A stretch of 64,000 nucleotides of DNA from SHVZ01 sp041906305. GTDB taxonomy: Bacteria > Pseudomonadota > Alphaproteobacteria > SHVZ01. Positions 53,239 through 61,724 of this stretch are shown in pieces. The notes beneath the pieces are model-generated. The model ran no database searches and had not been told where the DNA came from. It saw only the letters and a list, made by a program, of their open reading frames with translations. The DNA lies in NCBI GenBank assembly GCA_041906305.1, contig JAYRJL010000006.1:1-64000 (forward strand), read 5' to 3'. Position 1 is the first letter of the stretch, and the number at the start of each line of letters is the position of its first letter. The position numbers were made by a program, and so were the translations under genes.

Positions 53239-54037
53239 CTTCCTGTTTGCGCCGGCGAACCACCCTCGCCGGGTCGAGAAGGCACTCGGCCTTGCCGCCG
53301 ACGCGGTGATCCTCGATCTCGAGGACGCAGTTCCAGACGTCGAGAAAGAGGCCGCGCGGAAGGCGATCGCGGAGGCGGCGAAGCTTCCGCGCAAGGCGCG
53401 CCTCTACGTCCGCGTCAACGCGCTCTCGTCGCCGCATGCCCTCGCCGACCTGAAGGCGCTGCCGCCCGGCATCGACGGCATCGTGGTGCCGAAATGCGAG
53501 AGTGCCCGCGACGTCGGCGCCGCTGCCGCCTACGCGCCTCGGCTCGACATGATTCCGACGATCGAGACCGCGCGCGGACTCAAGGCCGCCGAGGAGATCG
53601 CGCTCGCGCATGCGCAGGTCCGCCGCCTCGCCATGGGCGCGCTCGACTTCGCGCTCGACCTCGGCCTCTCGCCCGGCCGCGACGAGGCGGAGCTGGCGCC
53701 CTATCGCGCGATGCTGGTGATCGCCTCGCGCCTCGCCGGACGCGAGCCGCCGATCGACTCGCCCTCGCCGGACTTCCGCGACCTCGACGCGCTGAAGGCC
53801 TCATGCGGGCGGGCGCGTCGCATGGGCTTCCAGGGGAAGCTCTGCATCCACCCGGATCAGATCGCCGTGGTACAGGCCGCCTTCGCGCCGACGCCCGAGG
53901 AGATCACCGAGGCCGAGCGCATCGTCGCCGCGGCCGAGGCCGCCGAGCGCCAGGGCCAAGGCGCCGCCCAGGTCGATGGCATGATGATCGACGCACCCGT
54001 GATCGCGAAGGCGAGGCGCGTGCTGGCGTCTCGGTGA
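53231..54037 (+). CDS. CitE-like HpcH/HpaI aldolase family lyase
   Basis: A 268-residue TIM-barrel protein starting at GTG 53231: MRSFLFAPANHPRRVEKALG, VILDLEDAVPDVEKEAARKA with the metal-binding Asp/Glu, IDGIVVPKCESARDVG and GFQGKLCIHPDQIAVVQAAF. This matches the citrate-lyase beta subunit-like group that includes malyl-CoA or mesaconyl-CoA lyases and thioesterases. Lone CitE-like proteins are not citrate lyase; a (S)-citramalyl- or malyl-CoA activity is more likely. The preceding stop overlaps by 8 bp. Confidence 0.85.
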   Translation: MRSFLFAPANHPRRVEKALGLAADAVILDLEDAVPDVEKEAARKAIAEAAKLPRKARLYVRVNALSSPHALADLKALPPGIDGIVVPKCESARDVGAAAAYAPRLDMIPTIETARGLKAAEEIALAHAQVRRLAMGALDFALDLGLSPGRDEAELAPYRAMLVIASRLAGREPPIDSPSPDFRDLDALKASCGRARRMGFQGKLCIHPDQIAVVQAAFAPTPEEITEAERIVAAAEAAERQGQGAAQVDGMMIDAPVIAKARRVLASR

Positions 54038-54106
54038 GACCGCGGTCGCGCCGACATAGCGCGTAACCCAAGACGTCGTTGACTTCGCGGCGGCGCGCAA
54101 AGCGTA

Positions 54107-54127
54107 CCTTAGTGCGCAGCACTAAGG
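54107..54127. terminator. Symmetric hairpin between convergent genes
   Basis: CCTTAGTGC, loop GCA, GCACTAAGG: perfect 9-bp arms. It lies between the CitE-like and acyl-CoA dehydrogenase genes and could end transcription from both sides, although T runs are absent. Confidence 0.4.
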
Positions 54128-54163
54128 CTTGAGCGGAGCGCGTGATCGCCGCGTCCGCGCTTC

Positions 54164-55300
54164 TCAGATCGGGTTCTTCTCAATCAGCTGCCGCGCGATC
54201 ACCAGTCGCTGGACCTCGCTGGTGCCCTCGCCGATCACCAAGAGCGGCGCGTCACGGTAGAGGCGCTCGACCGGGAACTCCTTCGAGTAGCCGTAGCCGC
54301 CATGGATGCGCATCGCCTCCAGGCTGTTCTCGACCGCCGCCTCGGAAGCGAAGAGCTTCGCCATGCTGGTCTCGAGCGAGGTCCGCCCGCCGGCGTCGTA
54401 GGCGCGCGCCGCCTTGTCGGTCAGCAGACGCGCCGCCTCGGTGCGTGTCGCCATGTCGGCAAGCTTCAGCTGGATCGCCTGATGCTCGCAGATCGGCTTG
54501 CCGAAGGTCTTCCGTATCTGGGAATAGCGGAGCGCCTCGTCGAGGGCTGCCTGCGCCACGCCGACGCCACGCGCAGCGACGTTGATGCGGCCGAGCTCGA
54601 GCGCCGCCAGCGTGTGCGACAGCCCTTTGCCCTCGACGCCGCCGATCAGCCGGTCGGCATCGACCTTGTGGTCGGCGAAGATCAGCTCGGCCGAGTCGAT
54701 GCCCTTGTATCCCAGCTTCTCGAACTTGCGCCCGGCGGCGAAGCCCTCGCCCTTCTCCAGCAGGAAGAGGCTCATGCCGCGATGGACCGGGTCGGCGTCA
54801 GGGTCGGTCTTCACCAGCACGGCAAAGACGGAGCCGTGGAGGCCGTTCGATATCCAGGTCTTGGTGCCGTTCAGCACGTAGCCGTTTCCGTCGCGCCGCG
54901 CACGCGTCCGGATCGCCTGGAGGTCGGTGCCGCAGTCGGGCTCGGTCAGCGCGAGGCCGCCCCGCTTCGTCCCCGACGCCATCTCCGGCAGAAAGGCCTG
55001 CTTCTGCGCGTGCGTGCCGAAGCGCTCGACCGCGGATGCCGCGATCAGGTGCGAGTTGAAGATGCCCGCCAACGACATCCAGACGCGCGCCACGCGCTCG
55101 ACGATGCGTGCATAGGTCTCGGCCGAGAGCCCGAGGCCACCGAATTCAGGGGAGATCGTCGCGCCGAAGAGCCCGAGCTCGGCCATGCCGGCGACGATCT
55201 TCTCCGGCCACGTGTCGTCGTGCTCGAGCCGGGCCGCATGCGGGCGCACCTCACGATCGAGGAAGCGGTCGACGGCGTCGAGGATTTCGGTGTCGGACAT
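54164..55300 (-). CDS. Acyl-CoA dehydrogenase
   Basis: A 378-residue flavoenzyme. Signatures: GGLALTEPDCGTDLQAIRTR, KTWISNGLHGSVFAVLVKTD and GEGTSEVQRLVIARQLIE, where the glutamate of IGEGTSE sits at the usual catalytic-base position. The last residues end EKNPI. It transfers electrons to ETF after oxidising an acyl-CoA thioester; the chain length or the aromatic/branched substrate cannot be read. The start at 55300 follows the family; 44 more codons in frame do not. It is divergent from the FAH-like gene (70 bp). Confidence 0.9.
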   Translation of the reverse strand: MSDTEILDAVDRFLDREVRPHAARLEHDDTWPEKIVAGMAELGLFGATISPEFGGLGLSAETYARIVERVARVWMSLAGIFNSHLIAASAVERFGTHAQKQAFLPEMASGTKRGGLALTEPDCGTDLQAIRTRARRDGNGYVLNGTKTWISNGLHGSVFAVLVKTDPDADPVHRGMSLFLLEKGEGFAAGRKFEKLGYKGIDSAELIFADHKVDADRLIGGVEGKGLSHTLAALELGRINVAARGVGVAQAALDEALRYSQIRKTFGKPICEHQAIQLKLADMATRTEAARLLTDKAARAYDAGGRTSLETSMAKLFASEAAVENSLEAMRIHGGYGYSKEFPVERLYRDAPLLVIGEGTSEVQRLVIARQLIEKNPI

Positions 55301-55370
55301 GGTGGAACCCTCCGTAAACGCTGCGTAGCACAGGTTGACACGCAGGTCGCGCCAGGCCGACCATGCCCAC

Positions 55371-56156
55371 ATGACTCCCGCCCAACGCGCGGAGGCCGCC
55401 CGCTGGATCTCGTCGCGACGGATCGCCGGCACCTCCCTCGCGGATATCCCCGCATCGCTCCGTCCCTCCGACTCGGAGGAGGGCTACGCCGTCGCCAGGC
55501 TGGTCAGGGACGAGCTGACCAAGGCCGGCCGTGGCGACCTCGTCGGCTGGAAGGTCGGCGCCACCACGCCGGTGATGCAGAAGCTGCTGAACGTGCCAGG
55601 GCCTTGTGCCGGCGCGATGCTGGCTTCGAGCCGGATGGACTCTCCGGCCAAGGTCGACACCGGCCGCTACATCAAGGTCGGCTGCGAATGCGAGGTCGCG
55701 GTGCGCCTCGCGAAGCCGCTCGGCAAAGGCGCCACGCGCCAGGATGCCGAGGCCACGATCGCCGCGCTCTACCCGGCGATCGAGATCGTCGACAATCGCT
55801 ACGGCGACTTCGCCTCGATGGGTCCGGCGCCGCTGATCGCCGACGACTTCTTCCATTCCGGCTTCGTGCTCGGGCGGGAAGTGACGGACTGGCGGAAGAT
55901 CGACCTCGCCAACGCGGTCGGCGTCACCCGCGCCAACGGCACCGAGATGCAGCGCGGCAAGGGCTCCGACGTGCTCGGCCATCCGTTCGAATCCCTGGTC
56001 TGGCTCGCCAACCAGCTGGCCACCACGGGCGAGCGCATCGAGGCCGGGCAGATCGTGATGACCGGCAGCCTGCCGCTGCCGCACTGGGCCGCCAAGGGCC
56101 AGCACATCGAGATCTCGATCGATGGGCTTGGCACCGCCGAAGTCACCCTTCTCTAG
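55371..56156 (+). CDS. Fumarylacetoacetate-hydrolase-family protein (2-oxopent-4-enoate hydratase-like)
   Basis: A 261-residue protein: GWKVGATTPVMQKLLNVPGP, GCECEVAVRLAKPLGKG, PAIEIVDNRYGDFASM and the C-terminal VMTGSLPLPHWAAKGQHIEI. This is the hydratase/decarboxylase branch of the FAH superfamily, as in aromatic meta-cleavage pathways. The E-x-E and D metal residues (in GCECEVAV and EIVDNRYG) are visible. The start MTPAQRAEAARW is chosen over one 12 codons upstream. No aromatic dioxygenase is near, so the pathway is not shown. Confidence 0.82.
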   Translation: MTPAQRAEAARWISSRRIAGTSLADIPASLRPSDSEEGYAVARLVRDELTKAGRGDLVGWKVGATTPVMQKLLNVPGPCAGAMLASSRMDSPAKVDTGRYIKVGCECEVAVRLAKPLGKGATRQDAEATIAALYPAIEIVDNRYGDFASMGPAPLIADDFFHSGFVLGREVTDWRKIDLANAVGVTRANGTEMQRGKGSDVLGHPFESLVWLANQLATTGERIEAGQIVMTGSLPLPHWAAKGQHIEISIDGLGTAEVTLL

Positions 56157-56165
56157 GATATCGTC

Positions 56166-57356
56166 ATGACGCCGCAGATCTGGGTCATCATCCTGTGCGG
56201 CGCGACCGCGATGACGCTGTCGCTCGGCATCCGCGCGTCGTTCGGCCTGTTCCTGGGCCCGATCAGCGTCGACCTGGCGATGAGCCGCGAGGCCTTCGCG
56301 ATCGCGATCGCCGGACAGAACCTTCTCTGGGGCATCACTGCGCCGATTGCCGGCGGCATCGCCGACAAGTTCGGGCCGATCAAGGTCTGCGTCGTCGGCG
56401 GCCTCGTCTACACGGCGGGCCTACTGCTGGCGTCCTCGGGCCTCAGCGTCGGCGCGGTCCAGTTGGGCCTCACCATGGTCGGCATCGCGCTCGGCATCTC
56501 GGGCTTCGCGGTCGTGCTGGGCGCGGTCGGGCGTGCGGCTCCGCCGGAGCATCGCAGCCTGGCACTGGGCATCGCCAGCGCCGGCGGCTCCTTCGGCCAG
56601 TTCGCGATCGTGCCGGTCAGCCAGGCGTTCCTGTCGTCCTTCGGCTGGTCGACGGCGCTGGTCCTGCTGGCCGTGATCAGCTTCGCGATCGTGCCGCTCT
56701 CCTGGGGCCTCGGCGAACGCAAGATCGTGCCCGGCATGCAGCAGACGATCGGCGACGCGGTCCGCGAGGCGTCCCGCCACAGCGGCTTCTGGCTGCTCAC
56801 CGCCGGTTTCTTCGTCTGCGGCTTCCAGGTGACCTTCGTCGCCACCCACCTGCCCGCCTTCATCGCCGACAAGGGCCTGCCGGCGTGGCTCGGTGCGGCC
56901 TCCCTGTCGCTGATCGGCCTCTTCAACATTGCCGGAACGCTTCTCGCGGGCTGGCTGGGCGGGCGGTACCGTAAGAAGTACGTGCTGTCGGTGCTCTACC
57001 TGCTGCGCTCGCTGGTCTTCGTCCTGTTTCTGATCGCGCCACTCTCGGAGGTCAGCGTCCTGGCCTTCGGCGCGGCGCTGGGCTTCCTCTGGCTCGGGAC
57101 GGTGCCGCTGACCTCCGGCCTGGTCGCGCAGATCTTCGGCCCTGCCTACATGTCGATGCTCTACGGCTTCGTGTTCCTGTCGCATCAGGTCGGAAGCTTT
57201 CTCGGCGCCTGGCTCGGCGGCCGGGTATTCGACCTCACCGGCTCCTACGATCCGATCTGGTGGGCGGCCGTCGCGCTCGGCATCTTCGCGGCCGTGATGC
57301 ACGCACCGATCGGCGACAAGCCGCTGGCACGCGCGCCGGCGCCCGCCGCCACGTGA
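56166..57356 (+). CDS. MFS transporter (organic-acid type)
   Basis: A 396-residue permease with about 12 spans. The start MTPQIWVIILCGATAMTLSL and IRASFGLFLGPISVDLAMSR resemble oxalate/formate-type or monocarboxylate MFS proteins. ADKFGPIKVCVVGGLVYTAG gives the motif between helices 2 and 3. It is 9 bp after the FAH-like gene, so it probably moves the substrate or product of that enzyme. Confidence 0.85.
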   Translation: MTPQIWVIILCGATAMTLSLGIRASFGLFLGPISVDLAMSREAFAIAIAGQNLLWGITAPIAGGIADKFGPIKVCVVGGLVYTAGLLLASSGLSVGAVQLGLTMVGIALGISGFAVVLGAVGRAAPPEHRSLALGIASAGGSFGQFAIVPVSQAFLSSFGWSTALVLLAVISFAIVPLSWGLGERKIVPGMQQTIGDAVREASRHSGFWLLTAGFFVCGFQVTFVATHLPAFIADKGLPAWLGAASLSLIGLFNIAGTLLAGWLGGRYRKKYVLSVLYLLRSLVFVLFLIAPLSEVSVLAFGAALGFLWLGTVPLTSGLVAQIFGPAYMSMLYGFVFLSHQVGSFLGAWLGGRVFDLTGSYDPIWWAAVALGIFAAVMHAPIGDKPLARAPAPAAT

Positions 57357-57478
57357 GCCGCGCGATCGTCGCTTTCCTCTGTGCCGGCCTGGCCGGCCTT
57401 TTCGTGCTGGCGCTCGGGCTCTGGGGGCGCTTCGGCGCGGCGATCGCCTGGGACACCTTCGTCGCCTATTGCCTTTAA
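57353..57478 (+). CDS. 41-residue membrane peptide coupled to the MFS gene
   Basis: GTG start at 57353 inside the MFS stop (GTGA), giving VSRAIVAFLCAGLAGLFVLA and a second half GLWGRFGAAIAWDTFVAYCL. A membrane helix near residues 5-25. Start-stop overlap gives support for translation; no family known. It ends 6 bp before the convergent GTPase gene. Confidence 0.5.
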   Translation: MSRAIVAFLCAGLAGLFVLALGLWGRFGAAIAWDTFVAYCL

Positions 57479-57484
57479 GGCCGG

Positions 57485-59164
57485 CTAGCCCTTCGAGAAC
57501 CACCCGCCGCCGAGATAGTCCTTGATCTCGTCGATCGAAGGGATCGCCCCGCGTTCGAGCCGCCCGCTCAGCCACGCGAGATAGCCCTCGCCGAGAAAGC
57601 GGGTCAGTGCGACGGCGACCGCGGCATTCAGCGATCCACCCACCATCGTGCCGAGGCCCGGAATCGCCTTCAGGACGTTGCCGATGCTGCCCGCGGCAAG
57701 ACGCCCGGCATACGTCGCCAGCACCGGCCCGGCGATGGCGGCGGCCAGCGCCTTCCACCCATCCTCGTCGAGCACCACGCCCATGCGCCGGCTGACCGCG
57801 ACGATCATCGCGATCTGGATGGGGGCCAGCAGCACCGCGTCGGCGAAAGGGATCGGGGTGCTGGCGGCGAGGAACGCGGCATTCCCGGCCTTCCTGATCG
57901 CCGCGCGCGCGGATTCGATCTTGGGTGCCAGCAGCACGCGCTGCACCGCGGCCATCGCCGCGCGTTCGGCCTCGGGAAGCGCGCCCAGGCTCTCCTCCAC
58001 CAGCGTCTCGAGGCCGTCGGGCCCGACCGCCTCGCCGCTCGCGAACGTGCGGCGCTGGGCGACGACGCGGACGACGGCTCGAACCGGCGGATCGGGAAGC
58101 TCCGCCCGCGCGATCGCCGGCAGCTGGGTATCGAACCAAGCCTTGGTGACGACGACGATGACCGGAACGCGGAGACGGCTGGCCATGTCGACGACGGCGC
58201 GGTCCGAGGTCTCGAGCCGGCTGCCGGAGCCGTCGAGGCAAAGCCAGAGGAGGTGCAGCTGATCCTCGGCGCCGCGCTCGGTCCGCGCCTCGACCAGCCT
58301 GGCCTCGAGCTGCGCGAAGCTCTCGGCGAAGGAACCGCGCTCGAGGCCCCGCGTGTCGAGAAGGCGGACGCTGAAGCCCGGTTCCTCGTACCAGGTGGCA
58401 TCCTGGGTCACCGGGCGGCCGACGCCGGTCGCGGCGAGATCCCGCCCGAAGACCGCATTCAGGAGCGTGCTCTTGCCGACGCCGCTCCGGCCGGCGACGG
58501 CGATGTTGCAGGCGGGCAGCCGCGCGAAGTCGGCGCCCGGCACCGCTGCCATGACGTCGTCCCAGACATCGGCGCCGGCAGCGAGGCGTTGCAACAGCCC
58601 GCGCGCCCGGGCGGGCGTCGGTGGCTCGATCGAGGCGCCGGCGACACCGATGACGGGCCGCGGCAATCCCAGGCGCGCGCGCAACGATCGTCGCACCGAG
58701 GCGACGCGCATCACGGCCTCCGCCAACGGCTCGATCCCGCGTACCCGCTCGTCGGCGAGCGCGCCATCCATGCCACCGGCGGAATCGAGGACGGCGACAG
58801 CGACCGCCTCCGCCATCGCCGCTTCCCCGGCCGATGCCGGCAGATCGAGCCCGCATCGCTCCACCAAGGTGATCAGTCCGTCGCGCCAGCTGCCTCCGCC
58901 GAAGAACCGGCTTCCAGTGGCCTTGGCCGCAACCGCATTGACGGCTTCCTCCAGGAGGTCCGGCCAGAGCCCGGGGCTGTTTTTCGCCCGGATGAACCGG
59001 TCGTGGCCTTCGAGCGTCTCGGGCACCTGCCGGCGTGCGAGATCGGCGAGCGGCCGCAGGTCGTCGTCACGGCACAGCGCGAAGAGGGACAGGAGCCCGT
59101 CCTCCTCGACCGCGGCTGCGATCTCGGCGGTCGGGAAATAACCGCTACCGGAGGGTTTCGACAT
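57485..59164 (-). CDS. P-loop GTPase with C-terminal DUF697-like domain
   Basis: A 559-residue protein with three parts. Residues 1-215 are an uncharacterised helical region. Residues 218-375 form an Era-like GTPase: G1 GRSGVGKST (225-233), a G2 threonine in PVTQDATWYEEPG, G3 DTRG (270-273), and an unusual G4 TKAW (340-343) where TKxD is expected. Residues 415-535 resemble DUF697, with hydrophobic helices IPFADAVLLAPIQIAMIVAV and IPGLGTMVGGSLNAAVAVAL that may insert in membrane. The start at 59164 is followed 46 bp away by a divergent membrane-protein gene. Related proteins have been tied to membrane or envelope tasks, but the role here is unknown. Confidence 0.8.
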   Translation of the reverse strand: MSKPSGSGYFPTAEIAAAVEEDGLLSLFALCRDDDLRPLADLARRQVPETLEGHDRFIRAKNSPGLWPDLLEEAVNAVAAKATGSRFFGGGSWRDGLITLVERCGLDLPASAGEAAMAEAVAVAVLDSAGGMDGALADERVRGIEPLAEAVMRVASVRRSLRARLGLPRPVIGVAGASIEPPTPARARGLLQRLAAGADVWDDVMAAVPGADFARLPACNIAVAGRSGVGKSTLLNAVFGRDLAATGVGRPVTQDATWYEEPGFSVRLLDTRGLERGSFAESFAQLEARLVEARTERGAEDQLHLLWLCLDGSGSRLETSDRAVVDMASRLRVPVIVVVTKAWFDTQLPAIARAELPDPPVRAVVRVVAQRRTFASGEAVGPDGLETLVEESLGALPEAERAAMAAVQRVLLAPKIESARAAIRKAGNAAFLAASTPIPFADAVLLAPIQIAMIVAVSRRMGVVLDEDGWKALAAAIAGPVLATYAGRLAAGSIGNVLKAIPGLGTMVGGSLNAAVAVALTRFLGEGYLAWLSGRLERGAIPSIDEIKDYLGGGWFSKG

Positions 59165-59210
59165 GGCCTCGATCACTCTAGCTTGGGAGAAGACGGATCG
59201 GGAGAACGCA

Positions 59211-59915
59211 ATGGCGCGAGGCTGGATCCCAGGGCTGCTCGGCGGTCGCGAGACGCGCGTCGCCGAACCGCTGGCCTTCGTCGGCGAGACGCTGCTTCGC
59301 CGGGAGGTCGTCGCCTGGGCCGGCACCGAAGCGATCGTGGTCATTGCCGTGTCGATCGCGCTCGCCCTGACCGGCTGGATCGGCCAGCACCTCGTCGACC
59401 CCGAGCCGGCGGTGATCCTTGCCTCGCTCGTGCTCCTGGCCTACGTGGCGCATCTCGGATGGATGCTGCCGGCGCCGATGCACCTCGCCTGGCTCGCCTG
59501 GCGGCTCCGCCTGTCGCCGCGCCGGCTCGGCCTCTTCCTGTTGCACCGCGCGGTCCTAACCGCGATGCATCATGTGGAAAGGATCGTCGCCGGCGAGCTT
59601 GCGGCCGCCCCCTGGTATGTCCGGGGCGGGACCGAGCTGGCGATGCGGTTGAAGTCGGCACCGCACGACAAGGTCGCCTGGCGCATCGCCGAGGCGACGG
59701 CACCGCTGATCTGGCGATATGCGCTGAAGGTCGCGGCACTGGCGCTGGCGCCGCTTCTCCTGGTCATCGCGATGTTCCGCATGTCGGTGACCTACGGCCT
59801 CCTGCTCGACCATGCCGCCCACCTCGATGTCTGGGAAGCGCTGATCTATCCCTTCGCGGCCATCGCCGACCTGCTGCTCGGCACCGAGCTTCGGGCGGCA
59901 CTGAAAGGAACCTAG
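59211..59915 (+). CDS. Membrane protein within the GTPase locus
   Basis: A 234-residue protein with about three or four spans: IVVIAVSIALALTGWIGQHL, ILASLVLLAYVAHLGWMLPA and ALKVAALALAPLLLVIAMFR. The middle third is amphipathic and Arg-rich. Start taken at 59211 behind GGGAGA; an in-frame ATG at 59163 would overlap the start of the divergent GTPase. I do not recognise the family. It lies between two GTPase genes, opposite to both in orientation, and its stop is 6 bp from the second GTPase's stop. Confidence 0.65.
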   Translation: MARGWIPGLLGGRETRVAEPLAFVGETLLRREVVAWAGTEAIVVIAVSIALALTGWIGQHLVDPEPAVILASLVLLAYVAHLGWMLPAPMHLAWLAWRLRLSPRRLGLFLLHRAVLTAMHHVERIVAGELAAAPWYVRGGTELAMRLKSAPHDKVAWRIAEATAPLIWRYALKVAALALAPLLLVIAMFRMSVTYGLLLDHAAHLDVWEALIYPFAAIADLLLGTELRAALKGT

Positions 59916-59921
59916 ACGCGT

Positions 59922-60662
59922 TCACTCCCGCGCCGCCGACCAGCCCTCCTCGGTCCGCCGGCGAAGCTTCTTCGGCAGGAGCGCCAGCGTCGCCGAGCGC
60001 AGCGCCGCAAGTCCATGGCGCGGGATCAGCACGCGACCGTCGAACGTGCGCGGCTCGGCGCAGACGGGAACGAAGTCGTCGGCGAACGGGAACACGTCGC
60101 GCGCGCGGGCCTGCATGGCTTCGACCTCCGGCCCACCCAGGTCGGCCTGCGTCAGCACGACCAGCGTCAGGATGCCGAGCTCGTGCAGAATCCGGCCGAG
60201 ATCTCCTTCCGTGCCGAGCGCGCGTACTGCATCGCCGCCCATGACCCTCGCGGAGTCGGCCTGGATGCATAGCCATGCCAAGTGCGGCCGGTCTTCTTCG
60301 CGCCAGGACTTGAGCTTGCGATGAACGTCGTCGATCTGGGCGCCGGCGGTCACGACCTCCAGACCCTTGCTGTCAGCGAACCAGACCGGGAAGTCCGTGC
60401 TTCCAAGCCATTCGATGCCGGGCGTCTTCGGCGTGCCTTCGCCGACCGTGCCGAGCTCGGCGCCGACGACCTGACGGATCAACGTGGTCTTGCCGACGCC
60501 CGTCGGACCCGCGACGAGCACTCGCGCCCGATCGCGCGCGATCCTGGGCGGCGGCGTGCCGGTGATCCAGTGCCAGATGTCCCGGCCCCAGAAATAGCCG
60601 ATGGCGGTCGCCGTCGCGGCGGCAGCGATGGCAACGACTGGCGCCAGAAGCGGGATCGGCAT
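59922..60662 (-). CDS. Membrane-anchored P-loop GTPase
   Basis: A 246-residue protein. Residues 5-26 form an N-terminal membrane anchor (PLLAPVVAIAAAATATAIGY). G1 is GPTGVGKTT (52-60), G3 DSKG (97-100, replacing DxxG in DTPG-like form) and G4 TQAD (171-174). WLCIQADSARVMGGDA and the C-terminal Arg-rich LLPKKLRRRTEEGWSAARE are further features. It is a small GTPase of the TRAFAC group, likely on the cytosolic face of the inner membrane. It is 40 bp downstream of a 70-residue two-span protein. Confidence 0.8.
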   Translation of the reverse strand: MPIPLLAPVVAIAAAATATAIGYFWGRDIWHWITGTPPPRIARDRARVLVAGPTGVGKTTLIRQVVGAELGTVGEGTPKTPGIEWLGSTDFPVWFADSKGLEVVTAGAQIDDVHRKLKSWREEDRPHLAWLCIQADSARVMGGDAVRALGTEGDLGRILHELGILTLVVLTQADLGGPEVEAMQARARDVFPFADDFVPVCAEPRTFDGRVLIPRHGLAALRSATLALLPKKLRRRTEEGWSAARE

Positions 60663-60702
60663 GGGGTCAGACTGTGAACGACGCCCGCACGGGCAGCAAC
60701 GG

Positions 60703-60915
60703 CTAGCGCTTGTCCGGATCGTCCATCGGCGCCAGGTGCGCCTTGTCGTCGTACCCGCGCCGGCTGGAGACGAAGACCAGCGCCATCAGCCCGCCGCCGA
60801 CCGCGAGCGAGACGATCACGCCGAGGATGAGGGCGATCCAGCCGTGGACACCGATCTGCACCGCGTCCATGGCCGAAAGAAGCCACGCCGCCCCGGCGAG
60901 AGCCGCCAGCAGCAT
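60703..60915 (-). CDS. Small two-span membrane protein (70 residues)
   Basis: Two hydrophobic stretches (residues 1-16 and 25-50) and a charged tail DDKAHLAPMDDPDKR. No recognised family. It precedes the anchored GTPase by 40 bp on the same strand and lies 32 bp after the SDR stop on the same strand, so it could be read from either unit. Confidence 0.6.
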   Translation of the reverse strand: MLLAALAGAAWLLSAMDAVQIGVHGWIALILGVIVSLAVGGGLMALVFVSSRRGYDDKAHLAPMDDPDKR

Positions 60916-60947
60916 GACGACGAGCGATGTGATAAGCAGGCCGAGTT

Positions 60948-61724
60948 TCAGTCGTAGGCGCCCATGACGTTCTGGTCGACGTCGATCACCGAGCCGGTCA
61001 CCAGCTCGGACGCGTCGGACAGAAGATACACCGCCAGCACGGCAGCGTCCTTGGGCTTCAGCAGCCGGCCGAAGGGCTGGCTCTTTTCGGCGATCTGCAG
61101 CCAGTCGGCGGGCTGCCCTTCGCGCGCCTTGATGGCGTGCTCACCGGGCGTGTCCATCCAGCCGATGTTGAGCCCGTTCACGCGGATGCGGTTCTTGCGG
61201 AGCGCGTGCGCGGTGTTCTTGGTCAGCGTCGCCAGCGCGCCCTTCGAAGATGAATAGGCGGTCAGGAACGGCTGGCCGCCGTGGCTCGACATGGTGATGA
61301 CGTTGACGATGCTGCCCGGCTTCTTCTGGTCGCGCAGCCGCGTCGCGATCTCCTGGGTCAGGATGAACGGCGCGCGGACGTTGACCGCGTAGAGAAGATC
61401 CCAGAGCTCGACCGAGGTGTCGAAGATCGTGCCTCGGTCGGTGAGGCCGGCGGCGTTCACGAGGCCGTCGATGGTCGGGAACTTCTTGGTGCCTTCGGCG
61501 ACGATGCGCCGGGTCGCGACCGGGTCGGCAAGGTCGGCGGCGACGAAGACCGTCGGCACGCTCTTCGAGAGCTCCTTCGCCAGCGCATCGCCGCGCTGGG
61601 CGTTACGGCCGGTGAGGACGAGGCCCGCGCATCCCGCCTCGATGGCGGCGCGCGCGACACCCTCGCCGACGCCCTGCGTGGCGCCGGTGATCAGGATGAC
61701 CTTGCCGGAGAGGTTCAGCTTCAT
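60948..61724 (-). CDS. SDR-family oxidoreductase
   Basis: A 258-residue short-chain dehydrogenase: Rossmann TGATQGVGEGVARAA, DGLVNAAGLTDRGTI and catalytic YSSSK with upstream Ser. It ends DVDQNVMGAYD. It overlaps the IolG-like gene by 4 bp (ATGA), so the two enzymes act in one pathway, plausibly sugar or inositol-derived sugar oxidation. Confidence 0.88.
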   Translation of the reverse strand: MKLNLSGKVILITGATQGVGEGVARAAIEAGCAGLVLTGRNAQRGDALAKELSKSVPTVFVAADLADPVATRRIVAEGTKKFPTIDGLVNAAGLTDRGTIFDTSVELWDLLYAVNVRAPFILTQEIATRLRDQKKPGSIVNVITMSSHGGQPFLTAYSSSKGALATLTKNTAHALRKNRIRVNGLNIGWMDTPGEHAIKAREGQPADWLQIAEKSQPFGRLLKPKDAAVLAVYLLSDASELVTGSVIDVDQNVMGAYD

